DNA from: a bacterium
Lineage (GTDB): Bacteria; Armatimonadota; Fimbriimonadia; Fimbriimonadales; Fimbriimonadaceae
DNA length: 64,000 bases
Reading direction: 5' to 3'
NCBI GenBank assembly: GCA_027485645.1
Contig: JAIXQR010000002.1
Span: 1 to 64,000, forward strand
Shown here: positions 45,899-55,377 of the stretch, piece after piece
Layout of the letters: each line of letters opens with the position of its first letter
Position numbering within the stretch: the first letter of the stretch is position 1
The notes under the pieces: model-generated
Database searches by the model: none
The model's input: the letters and a program-made list of their open reading frames with translations, nothing else
Told to the model about the DNA's origin: nothing
Program-made: the position numbers and the translations under genes

Positions 45899-47352
45899 TT
45901 CAGACACTGATGCCGAATACAGACTGGAGCATGGTGCTCCCCATTGCCATGGTCGCAGTGGCGGGGATTTTTGCGCTCATTTTGGAAATGCTCTTTCCAA
46001 AGCGAGACAACAACCTGATCGTTTGGGCATCACAAATCGGTTTGCTGATGGCGGCCGCGATGCTGATTCGCCAGTTCGGCCTCGAGGCTTCAACCAGCTT
46101 TGCGAACACGGTTATCCGTGATCAGTTCGGGCTAGCGATGCAGTTGGTCTGCGTGATCGGAGCATCCGCCTCGATCATGTTTTCTGAGGGCTACCTCCGC
46201 GAAAAGAAGATCCCGTTTGGCGAGTTTTATCCGCTGATGCTTTGGAGCACCGTCGGTGCAATGATGATGTGCTGCACCGAGAACATGCTTGTCATGTTCG
46301 TCGGATTGGAAATCCTCAGCATCGCGCTCTACGTTCTTGCCGGCATCAGCCGTGTTGAAGAGAAGGGCGAAGAAAGCGCGCTTAAGTACTTCCTACTAGG
46401 CGCATTTGCCAGCGGCTTCCTCCTGTACGGAATTGCAAACGTCTATGGCGCAACCGGCGGACTTGGGATTGAGGGCATCAGTCAGGCTTGGGCAACTAAG
46501 GATGCAAACGTTCAGGCGCTGCTTGCCTTTGGTCTCGCACTGTTGCTGATCGGCCTCGGCTTCAAGGCCAGCTTCTTCCCGTTCCACCAGTGGACGCCAG
46601 ACGTTTATCAAGGCGCTCCGACCAACGTGACCGCGTTTATGGCGACAGTCGGAAAGACTGCGGCATTCGCTTTCCTTTACCGCTTACTTGAGGCTGCGAC
46701 TGCGATGCAAGCGATCTGGGCACCGGCTCTTGGCCTGATCGCCGTGTTGACGATGCTCTACGGAAACATCGTCGCTCTAATGCAGAAAGACGTCAAGCGT
46801 GTGCTCGGCTACAGTTCGATTTCCCACGCTGGCTACATTCTTGTCGCTTTGATCGCACACGGGAAGAACCCGGGCCGCATCGGACCGGAGACGATCGTTT
46901 ATTACGTTCTCAGCTATACCTTCATGACCATCGGCTCATTCGCGGTGATCTCGCTGATGGCGCACGATGGCAAGGAGTCCACCGGACTCGATGACCTCCG
47001 CGGGCTTTGGCAGCGATCGCGCGTTGCGGCGGTTTGCATGGTCGTCTTTATGGTTTCGCTCATGGGGCTGCCACCGACCAGTGGCTTCTTTGGAAAGCTT
47101 CTGATCTTCCAGGATGCCTTGTACGCCGACCTTCTACCGCTCGCGGTGGTGTTGGCTATTTCGAGCATCGTGAGTGCGGCCTACTATCTCAACATCGCAC
47201 GGCAAGCGGCTCTCTCGGACTCCGCAACGGAAGAGATCAACTTCGCTCCGTTCCGACCCGCCATTCAGAACACCTGCGTGCTCTGCGCGGTCGCGGTCAT
47301 CGCGGCGATGGTGTTCTACTCACCGCTGACACAGTTCTTAGCCGCCCGCTAA
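45895..47352 (+). CDS. nuoN: NADH-quinone oxidoreductase subunit N
   Basis: The 485-residue protein has LVMFVGLEILSIALYVLAGI, SALKYFLLGAFASGFLLYGI, KASFFPFHQWTPDVYQGAPT and MQKDVKRVLGYSSISHAGYI, the NuoN motifs. It is the third antiporter-like subunit and closes the operon; its last 15 nt overlap the convergent YcxB-like gene. No terminator hairpin is obvious at this junction. Confidence 0.97.
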   Translation: MIQTLMPNTDWSMVLPIAMVAVAGIFALILEMLFPKRDNNLIVWASQIGLLMAAAMLIRQFGLEASTSFANTVIRDQFGLAMQLVCVIGASASIMFSEGYLREKKIPFGEFYPLMLWSTVGAMMMCCTENMLVMFVGLEILSIALYVLAGISRVEEKGEESALKYFLLGAFASGFLLYGIANVYGATGGLGIEGISQAWATKDANVQALLAFGLALLLIGLGFKASFFPFHQWTPDVYQGAPTNVTAFMATVGKTAAFAFLYRLLEAATAMQAIWAPALGLIAVLTMLYGNIVALMQKDVKRVLGYSSISHAGYILVALIAHGKNPGRIGPETIVYYVLSYTFMTIGSFAVISLMAHDGKESTGLDDLRGLWQRSRVAAVCMVVFMVSLMGLPPTSGFFGKLLIFQDALYADLLPLAVVLAISSIVSAAYYLNIARQAALSDSATEEINFAPFRPAIQNTCVLCAVAVIAAMVFYSPLTQFLAAR

Positions 47353-47823
47353 ATCTTGTTGCCATTCGGCAAGTTCCGATTTAAAAGCCGCGTAGTCCGC
47401 CTCGGACCACGCGGCTTTTGGTATCGGAATAACCCCAAGTCGACGGGTGTGAATCAGGTCAAGGTCGCCGAGGGAATCGATCCGGCGAAAGGACTCCCGA
47501 AGCATCTTCATTCCTTCTTTGTTGTCGCCTTGGAAGTACAGGGCTGTCTCATCACCCAGTACCTTGCAGCCTCGGGTGAAGAGTCGACTGGACTTACTAG
47601 AGGCGAGAAAGGCTCGACCCGGAATGGTTAGCGGCCACAGAAGAGCCATCGCACCAATGGCGCGCAGGATTCCGGTGCCAAACGCAAGCGCTACGATGCC
47701 GAAGAGCGGAATGGTAAGGGCGAACCACCAGAACGACTTGAAATAGGTGATCGCGCCGACTTTCGCCAGATCAAACCTTGAGACGGTGAAACGCTCAGAG
47801 GTGAAACGAACCTCAGGTGGCAC
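47338..47823 (-). CDS. YcxB-like membrane protein
   Basis: The 161-residue protein has two close hydrophobic helices (FKSFWWFALTIPLFGIVALA and ILRAIGAMALLWPLTIPGRA) and a C-terminal soluble domain ending LGVIPIPKAAWSEADYAAFK, resembling the YcxB-like C-terminal domain. Such proteins are inner-membrane proteins of unknown function. It overlaps the nuoN stop and is not part of the nuo operon. Confidence 0.7.
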   Translation of the reverse strand: MPPEVRFTSERFTVSRFDLAKVGAITYFKSFWWFALTIPLFGIVALAFGTGILRAIGAMALLWPLTIPGRAFLASSKSSRLFTRGCKVLGDETALYFQGDNKEGMKMLRESFRRIDSLGDLDLIHTRRLGVIPIPKAAWSEADYAAFKSELAEWQQDLAGG

Positions 47824-47872
47824 TTGGTCATTGTGACATGCCGTCTACTGGGCATCTGCGCCATACTTGGCC

Positions 47873-48628
47873 ATGCTCATCGAAGAGCGGAAAAATGGCG
47901 TTTTACACCTTGGGCTCAACCGTCCCGAGGTCAGGAACGCGTTCAACGCCTCGCTCATTCAAGCTCTCACTGCGGCACTTTCTGGGATTACAGATGGTGA
48001 CCGAGCGGTTGTCATTTCTGGCGTGGGAGAAGCCTTTTGCGCCGGTGGTGACCTGAACTGGATGCGAGAGCAAGCGACCCAGTCGGAGACAGAAAACGCC
48101 GCCGATGCCCTGAAGCTTTACGAGATGTTCGATGCCGTGTACCGATGTCCGGTTCCGGTGATTGCCCAGGTTCATGGCCCTTGCTTTGGCGGTGGATGCG
48201 GCATCGTTGCGGCGGCGGACATTGTGGTTGCTGCGTCGAACGCGCTTTTCGCATTTAGTGAGGCAAAACTCGGCTTAGTCCCGGCGACCATTTCGCCCTT
48301 CGTTCTGCGAAAAATTGGGAGTTATTCCCGTGAGCTTTTTGTAACCGCCATGCCCTTTGATGCTAGTCGTGGCAAAGAGATCGGTCTGGTCAATACGGTT
48401 GTGGATGAAGCCGAATTGGAATCGACCGTTGCGAGGTTGCTGAAATCGATCCTTTCCAACGGTCCTTCAGCCGTTCGTGCAAGCAAGCAACTGGCCATTT
48501 CGGCACCCCTCGGCGGAGAAGCGGCGGCTGAGTTGCTCGCCAAAACTCGCGCTGGGGCAGAGGCAAAGGAAGGCATTTCCGCGTTCTTGGAAAAGCGAAA
48601 GGCGAATTTTGGAGTCGCGAATGATTAA
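47873..48628 (+). CDS. Enoyl-CoA hydratase, methylglutaconyl-CoA hydratase-like
   Basis: The 251-residue crotonase has LNRPEVRNAFNASLIQALTA, the oxyanion motif GEAFCAGGDLNWMR, HGPCFGGGCGIVAAADIVVA and FSEAKLGLVPATISPFVLRK. GGDLNWM is typical of methylglutaconyl-CoA hydratase or isohexenyl-glutaconyl-CoA hydratase in leucine or acyclic terpene breakdown. It overlaps the biotin carboxylase gene by 8 nt, which supports such a pathway. The ATG at 47873 is preferred to a TTG at 47867. Confidence 0.9.
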   Translation: MLIEERKNGVLHLGLNRPEVRNAFNASLIQALTAALSGITDGDRAVVISGVGEAFCAGGDLNWMREQATQSETENAADALKLYEMFDAVYRCPVPVIAQVHGPCFGGGCGIVAAADIVVAASNALFAFSEAKLGLVPATISPFVLRKIGSYSRELFVTAMPFDASRGKEIGLVNTVVDEAELESTVARLLKSILSNGPSAVRASKQLAISAPLGGEAAAELLAKTRAGAEAKEGISAFLEKRKANFGVAND

Positions 48629-50120
48629 GTCTTTGCTCGTTGCGAATCGGGGCGAAATCGCTTGCCGAATTTTTCAAACTTGCCGCGAGCTCGGCATTCG
48701 AACCATCGCGGTCTATAGCGATGCCGATGCGGGTCTGCGGTTTGTGCGGGAGGCGGATGTGGCAGTTCGGCTCGGACCGGGGCCAGCCTCGGAGAGCTAC
48801 TTACGAGCGGATTTAATTCTTGCGGCCGCGGTTGAACACGGCGCCGACGCCATCCATCCTGGCTATGGATTCTTGAGCGAGCGAGCAGAATTTGCGGAGG
48901 CATGCATTGCCGCCGGCATTCGATTTGTCGGACCGAGCGGTGCGGCCATGCGAAAGCTCGGCACGAAGGCCGATGCGAAGGCGCTGGCAAGAATCGCAGA
49001 CGTTCCTTCGGTTCCAGGTTTCGAGGGGCAAGGGCTGTTAGAAGAGCTTCAATCTGCGGCGGAGGGCATTGGCTATCCCGTGATGCTGAAAGCCTCAAGC
49101 GGTGGCGGCGGGCGCGGAATGAGGATCGTGCACGAGCCAAGCGCGTTTGCCGATGAATTTCATCTGGCTTCGGATGAAGCGCTGAAGTCGTTCGGGGACG
49201 GAACGATGTTGGTGGAGAAGTACGTTCGAAATCCCCGCCATGTCGAGGTTCAATTCATCGCGGATAGCCACGGCAACGTTGCAACGCTCTTTGAGCGTGA
49301 ATGCAGCATTCAGCGGCGACACCAGAAGCTGATCGAAGAAGCCCCGGCTGCTCGTGCCGTACCCTGGGAAGCCATGCGGGACGCTACGAGGAAGCTGGTC
49401 CGCGCGGCGGAGTATCAAAATGCGGGAACGGCAGAGTTTATTGTTGATCCCGAAACCGACGCGTTCTACTTCTTAGAAGTCAACGCGAGATTACAGGTCG
49501 AGCATCCGGTCACCGAAGCGATCACCGGAGTTGATCTGGTGGCGGAACAGATTCGGGTGGCCGCGGGCGAGCCACTTTCATTTTCTCAAGCCTTGATTGA
49601 CGGCGAGCGAAGCCAGATTTTTGGCCATTCCATCGAGGCGCGGATTGTTGCTGAGAACCCCGGAAAGGGCTTCGTGCCGTCGCTCGGAAAGATCCGAGCT
49701 TGGCTTACTCCGCGCAACCCACACATCCGGGTTGATTCGGGATTTGAAGTTGGCGATGAAGTTAGTCGTTTTTATGACTCCATGCTCGCGAAGATCATCG
49801 CCCACGGCCCTGATCGCGCAACGGCGGTCCATCGGCTTCGAGCCGCCCTGCTCGATCTTCACATTCTTGGGGTCGATACTAACGCCGGACTGATCATTGA
49901 TCTGCTGGCCGACGAAACGTTCCGGTCGGGCCATATCCACACCGGGACGCTCACTACGTTTTTGGAGACCTGGAGCGTTCCAGAGCCCGGTCCGGAGTTA
50001 GCGCTCGTTGCAGCAACTGCAACCCAGAGCAACTCCGATCGTATTGTTAACGGCTCGGGATCAGAGAACACTCAGCCGGCCTGGTCTAAGCTCGATGGCT
50101 TCCGAAATGCGCGTTCTTAG
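48621..50120 (+). CDS. Biotin carboxylase subunit, acyl-CoA carboxylase type, lacking a BCCP domain
   Basis: The 499-residue protein has KSLLVANRGEIACRIFQTCR, IHPGYGFLSERAEFAEAC, the ATP-grasp glycine loop KASSGGGGRGMRIV, ECSIQRRHQKLIEEAP and VNARLQVEHPVTEAITGVDL. It resembles alpha subunits of methylcrotonyl-, geranyl- or propionyl-CoA carboxylase more than short AccC. After the carboxylase domain it ends with QPAWSKLDGFRNARS, which looks like the start of the linker (BT) domain of such subunits, yet stops there, so BT and biotinyl domains are missing. A separate BCCP would be needed. It overlaps the upstream hydratase and downstream lipoprotein genes. Confidence 0.9.
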   Translation: MIKSLLVANRGEIACRIFQTCRELGIRTIAVYSDADAGLRFVREADVAVRLGPGPASESYLRADLILAAAVEHGADAIHPGYGFLSERAEFAEACIAAGIRFVGPSGAAMRKLGTKADAKALARIADVPSVPGFEGQGLLEELQSAAEGIGYPVMLKASSGGGGRGMRIVHEPSAFADEFHLASDEALKSFGDGTMLVEKYVRNPRHVEVQFIADSHGNVATLFERECSIQRRHQKLIEEAPAARAVPWEAMRDATRKLVRAAEYQNAGTAEFIVDPETDAFYFLEVNARLQVEHPVTEAITGVDLVAEQIRVAAGEPLSFSQALIDGERSQIFGHSIEARIVAENPGKGFVPSLGKIRAWLTPRNPHIRVDSGFEVGDEVSRFYDSMLAKIIAHGPDRATAVHRLRAALLDLHILGVDTNAGLIIDLLADETFRSGHIHTGTLTTFLETWSVPEPGPELALVAATATQSNSDRIVNGSGSENTQPAWSKLDGFRNARS

Positions 50121-51564
50121 TCTCCTCGCTCTTTGCCTTTTGCTTCTCGGCTGCCGAATTGAAGCTCCGCCAGAAAAGCCGAAGGTGGGAGCATGGTACT
50201 GGCATAGCCCGGTGGAAGTAACCTTGCCGCAGGCGAGCGAAGCAAAGTCGGCTGGCCTAGATGAACTTTACGTCCGCGCCGGCACCTTAACCTATGACGG
50301 CGAGCGATACCAGATTCACCTCCAGCAAGAATGGAAGCAAAGCGAGCCATTTGGCGTCCGGCTTGTATACAACGCAGACGCGGGCGCGCTGCGGCACATT
50401 GCTTCAGCGCTCGGTGACTCGTCGAATTCAAATGCAAGCGCGGAGGAGGAAGACTCTCTGATTCGACAGATTGCCGACGAGATCGGTAACGCTTACCATG
50501 AAGACGAGAGGCTGGCCCAAAACGCCGGACTAACGGTTAGAGGGATTCAACTCGATTTTGACTTGCCTCAGAGTCGGCTACGGGATTATGCGAAGTTGGT
50601 TCGCAAGATTCGTGAACGGCTAGTGAGTCGTGAGTTCTCTGTCACCGCACTTCAATCTTGGGTCGGAACGCCGGAATTTAAGGAACTGCAGGAAGCGACA
50701 AGCTGGACCGTTCCGCAGCTATATGAGGGCTACCTAAGTGAGGGGCCCGAGAAGATGCACCTAAGCGACTATGGACAATTGAAGCGCATGGTTGAAAAGC
50801 TCAACGAATCCGGGCACTCGTACCGAATCGGGATTCCCGCATATAGTCAGGCTTACCTGTTCGATGAGCGCGGACAGTTTGTAACGGTGCATCGCGGCCT
50901 AACGCTTGAACAAGCTTTTAAGCATCCCGCGATGGAATTCGAGGAGCACACTTCGAATCGCGGAGAGCAACTCGTTCGGTTCCGGGCGACGAAAGCCGGA
51001 GCGGACGGTCGGGGCAAGGGGTACCGCCTTGTGTATGCGGTCACCGGTCCAGAGACCGTTCGCGAGTTTATGGCAGCCCTCGGCAAACTCCCGGGCGAAA
51101 AGCGGCAGGGGGTGATTCTTTACCGATGGACCGGCGATGCGATGCCTCAAATCTGGACGGGGCTGAAACCTGGAGTGGACGTAGGGATGAATATCGAGAC
51201 CGAAGTTCGACGCGATGTCGCTGACCTGGTGGACACAAATGGCAACTTGCGGCATGAGGTGGCGATTACAATGCCTCAGCATTACCGCGACACAATGAGC
51301 CTTGATCCGAACGGGCTGCAGGTCGATCTGGAATGGCGGGGCGTTACCGTTTCTCAGGTCAGATCGCGACGGCTTAAATCTTCAGTCGCAACACCGGCAC
51401 TTGTTTCAAAAATGTCCCTCCTCGGCCCGGGGCTGGAAGCAGGGCAAAAAACGGTTGTTTTCCTGACGGCGGAGGGAACCGGAGAGTTGGTCGTGAAAGT
51501 GACCGCGAAGGCAATTTCCGGCAAGACTAGCACCCATGCACCCATTCGGTTAGAATTGAAGTAA
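50107..51564 (+). CDS. DUF3142-family lipoprotein
   Basis: From the ATG at 50107 a lipoprotein signal (MRVLSLLALCLLLLGC) leads into KVGAWYWHSPVEV, then GIQLDFDLPQSRLRDYAKLV, TALQSWVGTPEF and QLYEGYLSE, which match DUF3142, a TIM-barrel-like domain of unknown function. An ATG at 50095 is an alternative. About 485 residues. It overlaps the carboxylase gene by 14 nt and the next lipoprotein gene by 1 nt (TAATG). The pair probably works together at the membrane. Confidence 0.82.
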   Translation: MRVLSLLALCLLLLGCRIEAPPEKPKVGAWYWHSPVEVTLPQASEAKSAGLDELYVRAGTLTYDGERYQIHLQQEWKQSEPFGVRLVYNADAGALRHIASALGDSSNSNASAEEEDSLIRQIADEIGNAYHEDERLAQNAGLTVRGIQLDFDLPQSRLRDYAKLVRKIRERLVSREFSVTALQSWVGTPEFKELQEATSWTVPQLYEGYLSEGPEKMHLSDYGQLKRMVEKLNESGHSYRIGIPAYSQAYLFDERGQFVTVHRGLTLEQAFKHPAMEFEEHTSNRGEQLVRFRATKAGADGRGKGYRLVYAVTGPETVREFMAALGKLPGEKRQGVILYRWTGDAMPQIWTGLKPGVDVGMNIETEVRRDVADLVDTNGNLRHEVAITMPQHYRDTMSLDPNGLQVDLEWRGVTVSQVRSRRLKSSVATPALVSKMSLLGPGLEAGQKTVVFLTAEGTGELVVKVTAKAISGKTSTHAPIRLELK

Positions 51565-53735
51565 TGTCGACTCGACGGGTGGGTTTTGTGATCGGAAGCA
51601 TCGCTGCAAGCGCTCTGGTGCTGGCTTGTACGGGCGAGTTTTACGACACGGTTTACTTCAACTCCCCAGACGTCGATTGGGGCGTGCCTCCCTCGCCGAT
51701 GTTGATCTCAAGCTGGGATGAACGCTCGCCGCGATCGAATCCGTACTATAACCAGCGGTACGAAGTCGACAACGACATCTACACGCGCGAGGAGAAGGCG
51801 ACCAACCTTGACGCGCGCTTGTTTGCGGACTTAAGCAAGCAGAACTACCGAGCCGCTCAGGTTACGGCGAAGGCGCAGTTCGATTTCACCCGGGGCAAAG
51901 TTGAGCGGTACCGTTTGCTGAGCGAAGCGACCCAAATGGCTTCGGCAAAACCGTCGGCGGATTGGGCGCGGTTCTTTGCCGGCTACCGGAAGGAAACGGC
52001 AAAGCCCGGTTCTGGGCTTGGCGATCTCGCCGCCGTGAAGAGTCCGGCCGTTCTTCCTTTTGCGCTGTATGTGCGAGCAGATTCCGAACAAGACGCGGCT
52101 AAGGCAGCGGCCCTGTTCGGTCAAGCAGCTCGGCTCGGCGGTCCACGCAGACTCCCGGCTACCGTGATGGCGGCACGAAAGGGAATGGAAGCGGCATATC
52201 CGTTTCAAGGCAATCCGGTTGCCAAGTACCAGCCGATCGGTTTAGCCGCGACATCCCGCTTCGAGTCCATCGTCAAGAATCCGGCGGCAACGCGGTTCCA
52301 TTGGAACGCCCAGCATTGGCTCGTTCGCCCCCTGTTTGCCAGCAAGAAATATGACCAAGCCGCCCTTAAGTACCTAAGGCTTGTTGGAACGGCGACGCAA
52401 GACAGCGATGAGCTGAGCGCCCTCAGCAGCTTCCGAAAGTCGTACTTGCGCCTCAGCCCGGCCCAGGCAAAATCGTTCCGAGCCGGAGTGCTAGCCGACC
52501 AGACGCTGGCGGAGGAGTACTTGGCGTTTCGGCTCTACCATTTCTATCGCAGTTGGGAAGATGAGAGCCCGAAGGCGGATATGAAAGCCCTGAACGCGCT
52601 TGCCAACGAGGTGACGGATCGCTATCCGCAACTTCGACCAGAGCTGGCGGCTCGAGTTGCAGAAATTGCCTTCTTGTCTAAAGACTATCAGCGAGCCGTC
52701 GTCATGGCTCGAGGCGTGCCTACGACTGCGAAGGGAGCGGACCTAGCGACTTACGTACTCGCCGCTTCACTTGAGAAGCAGGGCAAGCAAGCCGATGCCA
52801 TGAAGTTGCTTGCGACGTTTGAGTCTCGTTTCCCAAAGAGCTACTTGAAGAACTCTGCAATTGAGTATCGGACTACCCAGCACATCCGAAATAAGGACCT
52901 GAATCTTGCACTGGAAGATTTCGAGAAGCTGGGCTATCGGATGGATGTTGCCTACTTGCTTGATGTCCGCATGACTCCAGAAGAAGTCTATGTTGTAGCG
53001 AAGAGCAACGAATCAAAACCTGACGCCGAGAAGTATAAGTTGGCCGCGGGATATCGATTCCTTCGAAAAGGGTTCTATTCAGAAGCAGAAAAGTTCTTTG
53101 AGGCAATTCCGGAGGCTCGACGAAAGAAACTCGCCGAGGTTGGGGAGCGGAACTATGCCTGGCTTCAAGACGACGGCCTCCTAGATTCGATTCCTGATCC
53201 TCTGCAGACCACGCGAGAGCTGAAAGCCCTTGAAGCCAAGATCTCAGCCGCCACCGGTAGCGCGAAGGCGGCTGCAAAATACGAGCTTGCAAGTTACTTC
53301 TATAACCGAAGGAATTTGCTGCTCTATAACGCTTCGCTGTGGCAAGGTGGACGCGGCGTCTTGGTCGGTCTCAACACCGGCGTGGCGGATGACTGGGATA
53401 AGAAGGCGGTTAGTGAGCATTGCTTTGAACACGAAGCATTAGCGCAAGCGCGAAAGATCTGTTTGGAGATATCCGCCGAGTTTCCCAAGGAAGCGGTTTC
53501 CGCTAATGCGCTTTATCGAGCAGCAACGGCAACAAGACGACTTGCGGACTTTAACGGATGGTGGCGGTACGAGACCGGCGCGACTTACTACACCAGCGCA
53601 GCCGATTTGCTCAAAAGGGTCTATTCCGAGTTTCCGTCAAGTGAACTTGCCGCGAACGCGAAAAAGTACGAATCGGTGTATCGAGAAGAAGGAAAAGACA
53701 CCGTCGTTTCGACGATGTTTTCTACTCCACGCTAA
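51564..53735 (+). CDS. Large TPR-like lipoprotein partner of the DUF3142 protein
   Basis: The 723-residue protein starts with a lipoprotein signal (GFVIGSIAASALVLACTGEF; lipobox VLAC) and continues with helical pairs in TPR-like register (YLAFRLYHFYRSWE, EIAFLSKDYQRAVVMARGVP, LEKQGKQADAMKLLATFESR, LRKGFYSEAEKFFEAIPEAR). It probably sits at the outer membrane and scaffolds other proteins. Translation is coupled to the DUF3142 gene. I do not recognise a more specific family. Confidence 0.78.
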   Translation: MSTRRVGFVIGSIAASALVLACTGEFYDTVYFNSPDVDWGVPPSPMLISSWDERSPRSNPYYNQRYEVDNDIYTREEKATNLDARLFADLSKQNYRAAQVTAKAQFDFTRGKVERYRLLSEATQMASAKPSADWARFFAGYRKETAKPGSGLGDLAAVKSPAVLPFALYVRADSEQDAAKAAALFGQAARLGGPRRLPATVMAARKGMEAAYPFQGNPVAKYQPIGLAATSRFESIVKNPAATRFHWNAQHWLVRPLFASKKYDQAALKYLRLVGTATQDSDELSALSSFRKSYLRLSPAQAKSFRAGVLADQTLAEEYLAFRLYHFYRSWEDESPKADMKALNALANEVTDRYPQLRPELAARVAEIAFLSKDYQRAVVMARGVPTTAKGADLATYVLAASLEKQGKQADAMKLLATFESRFPKSYLKNSAIEYRTTQHIRNKDLNLALEDFEKLGYRMDVAYLLDVRMTPEEVYVVAKSNESKPDAEKYKLAAGYRFLRKGFYSEAEKFFEAIPEARRKKLAEVGERNYAWLQDDGLLDSIPDPLQTTRELKALEAKISAATGSAKAAAKYELASYFYNRRNLLLYNASLWQGGRGVLVGLNTGVADDWDKKAVSEHCFEHEALAQARKICLEISAEFPKEAVSANALYRAATATRRLADFNGWWRYETGATYYTSAADLLKRVYSEFPSSELAANAKKYESVYREEGKDTVVSTMFSTPR

Positions 53736-54835
53736 AGAGTCGTGCTCAGCCGCGTTTGCGCGGCCGCAACGTTCACGTTTGCCTGGCGGATACTTTGCCA
53801 TCGCAGACGCTGTTCATCGGAAAGGATCGCTTGGATGCGGGCTGACTCCGATGGACTTGGCTCGCCGGAGCAAGCGAGCAGCGTGAGATGAATCTTCTCC
53901 GACTGTTGCGGTTCGAGTTTTAGCGCTTCCGCGACTTCTGGAAGTAGCAGCCCGCTTGGTCCCAAATTACGTACCGCAGCGCGGAACAACTGCTCGACAT
54001 TCTCTTCGCTCAGCTTTTGCAAGCGGCGCTCCGTTAGGCGCTGAATTGCCCGTTGGGTGTAAACGAGTGACTTACTCTGGACGGCACGAACCGCTTCGGC
54101 TTGCCTGACGTACTTTGGATCTGTACCGACCTCTCGAAGACGTTCAGGATCATTTACGTCCCGCAGGATTGCTGCGCGCACAGAGCCGGCTGGGCTCAAG
54201 GTGCGCGAAGCGTAGGGGCGGCCATACATGGAGCGAACGTGGGCTCTTTCCGCTTCGGGAAGGCTTTGCATAATGGCGTAAACGAGCTTGTGCGATTCGA
54301 AGGCAATGCGCTCGCGGTGGACCCGTTCTCGCTCGCGTCGGTCTTCCCAGTACTTAAAGAGCACGGATCGTGGGGCGTTTCTCTTTGGTGCTTTGAATCG
54401 TGGTTCAGGGAATCGACTGTACGGATTGTATTTTTCGATCAAAGCCTCGACTTTTGATGTGCTTGCTGGTGAGAGGGAGAAAATTTCGGTTGATCGACGA
54501 TCCATCCACGGGATAAGTCCGGCGGTTTGAAGACTTAGCTCGGAAAATCGCTTTTGTTGGGTGGGCGTAAGGTACGGGAACCAGCGAACGACGGTCAGGG
54601 CCGACTGCCGTTGGAATCGCCAGACGCCGGTGAGTTGGTACCGCTCGGCGGGGGTGATGTCGCTGTTGCTGGTTTGGATCTGCTCCAGCCTCAGACGCTG
54701 TCCCGCCGATATGCGCAGGTCTTCCATGGCGGCGGGATCGTTGAGTGCCATGCTCAAAAGCACGTAGCGGGGAAGCTTAACTTCGGATTGGACGAAGACC
54801 GAAATCATTGCGAGCGCGATCCCTGCGGTTGCCAT
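53732..54835 (-). CDS. Secreted helical protein of unknown function
   Basis: From the ATG at 54835 a short signal-like segment (MATAGIALAMISVFVQSEV) precedes about 345 residues of charged helices, including EKYNPYSRFPEPRFKAPKRN and SEENVEQLFRAAVRNLGPSG. The repeated SxxQxxRxxxL pattern (SAGQRLRLEQIQ, TPTQQKRFSELS, LSDEQRLRWQSI) recalls Spy/CpxP-like periplasmic proteins but is too weak to name. A TTG at 54856 would add seven residues. It overlaps the stop of the upstream convergent lipoprotein gene by 4 nt. Confidence 0.65.
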   Translation of the reverse strand: MATAGIALAMISVFVQSEVKLPRYVLLSMALNDPAAMEDLRISAGQRLRLEQIQTSNSDITPAERYQLTGVWRFQRQSALTVVRWFPYLTPTQQKRFSELSLQTAGLIPWMDRRSTEIFSLSPASTSKVEALIEKYNPYSRFPEPRFKAPKRNAPRSVLFKYWEDRRERERVHRERIAFESHKLVYAIMQSLPEAERAHVRSMYGRPYASRTLSPAGSVRAAILRDVNDPERLREVGTDPKYVRQAEAVRAVQSKSLVYTQRAIQRLTERRLQKLSEENVEQLFRAAVRNLGPSGLLLPEVAEALKLEPQQSEKIHLTLLACSGEPSPSESARIQAILSDEQRLRWQSIRQANVNVAAAQTRLSTTL

Positions 54836-54891
54836 CCTAGAGTTAATGTACGCCAACTTTGGGTCCGGGCCAATCCACTAATTTCTGAGGA

Positions 54892-55377
54892 GTGCAATAC
54901 GGTAAACCGAAGGGCGTGACGCCGTCAGAATGGACCACATTTGTTCACCAGCATTTGCCGATTACGGCGGAGATGGGTGCGGTTGTAACTGCAGTCGGCG
55001 GCCATCAGGTTGAGCTTCAATGCCCACTGGTTCCGAACCTGAACCATCATGGGACGGCCTTTGGCGGCAGTCTCGCTTCGTTGGCAACGCTGGCCGGGTG
55101 GGTGCTAGTTAGCCGTGAGCTAGCGGAGAACGGACTTGGAGACGCGCCGCTGGTGGTGCAACGCAGCCGCGTCAAATACCGCGCGCCGATTGCCGAAGAC
55201 TTCACCGTCGTCGCTCGTGTTTCACCAGATCGGTTTGCTGCTTTTGTGGCTCGGTACCGCCGCGCCGGACTAGCGTGGACGGCGGTCGATGTAAGCATCA
55301 TCGCGCACGGAAAGGTGAGCGTGGAATTTCGGGGTGTTTACGTGGCGAAGCGTGGCTATGCAGCCGTGCCCAAGTAG
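54892..55377 (+). CDS. YiiD C-terminal-type thioesterase
   Basis: The 161-residue protein has a hot-dog fold of the YiiD_C/putative thioesterase family: NLNHHGTAFGGSLASLATLA (active-site region), VQRSRVKYRAPIAEDFTVVA and VSIIAHGKVSVEFRGVYVA. It probably hydrolyses acyl thioesters. The start is uncertain: a GTG at 54892 lies very close to GAGG, and a GTG at 54916 is also possible. The 3' end overlaps the convergent GH2 gene by 22 nt. Confidence 0.82.
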   Translation: MQYGKPKGVTPSEWTTFVHQHLPITAEMGAVVTAVGGHQVELQCPLVPNLNHHGTAFGGSLASLATLAGWVLVSRELAENGLGDAPLVVQRSRVKYRAPIAEDFTVVARVSPDRFAAFVARYRRAGLAWTAVDVSIIAHGKVSVEFRGVYVAKRGYAAVPK

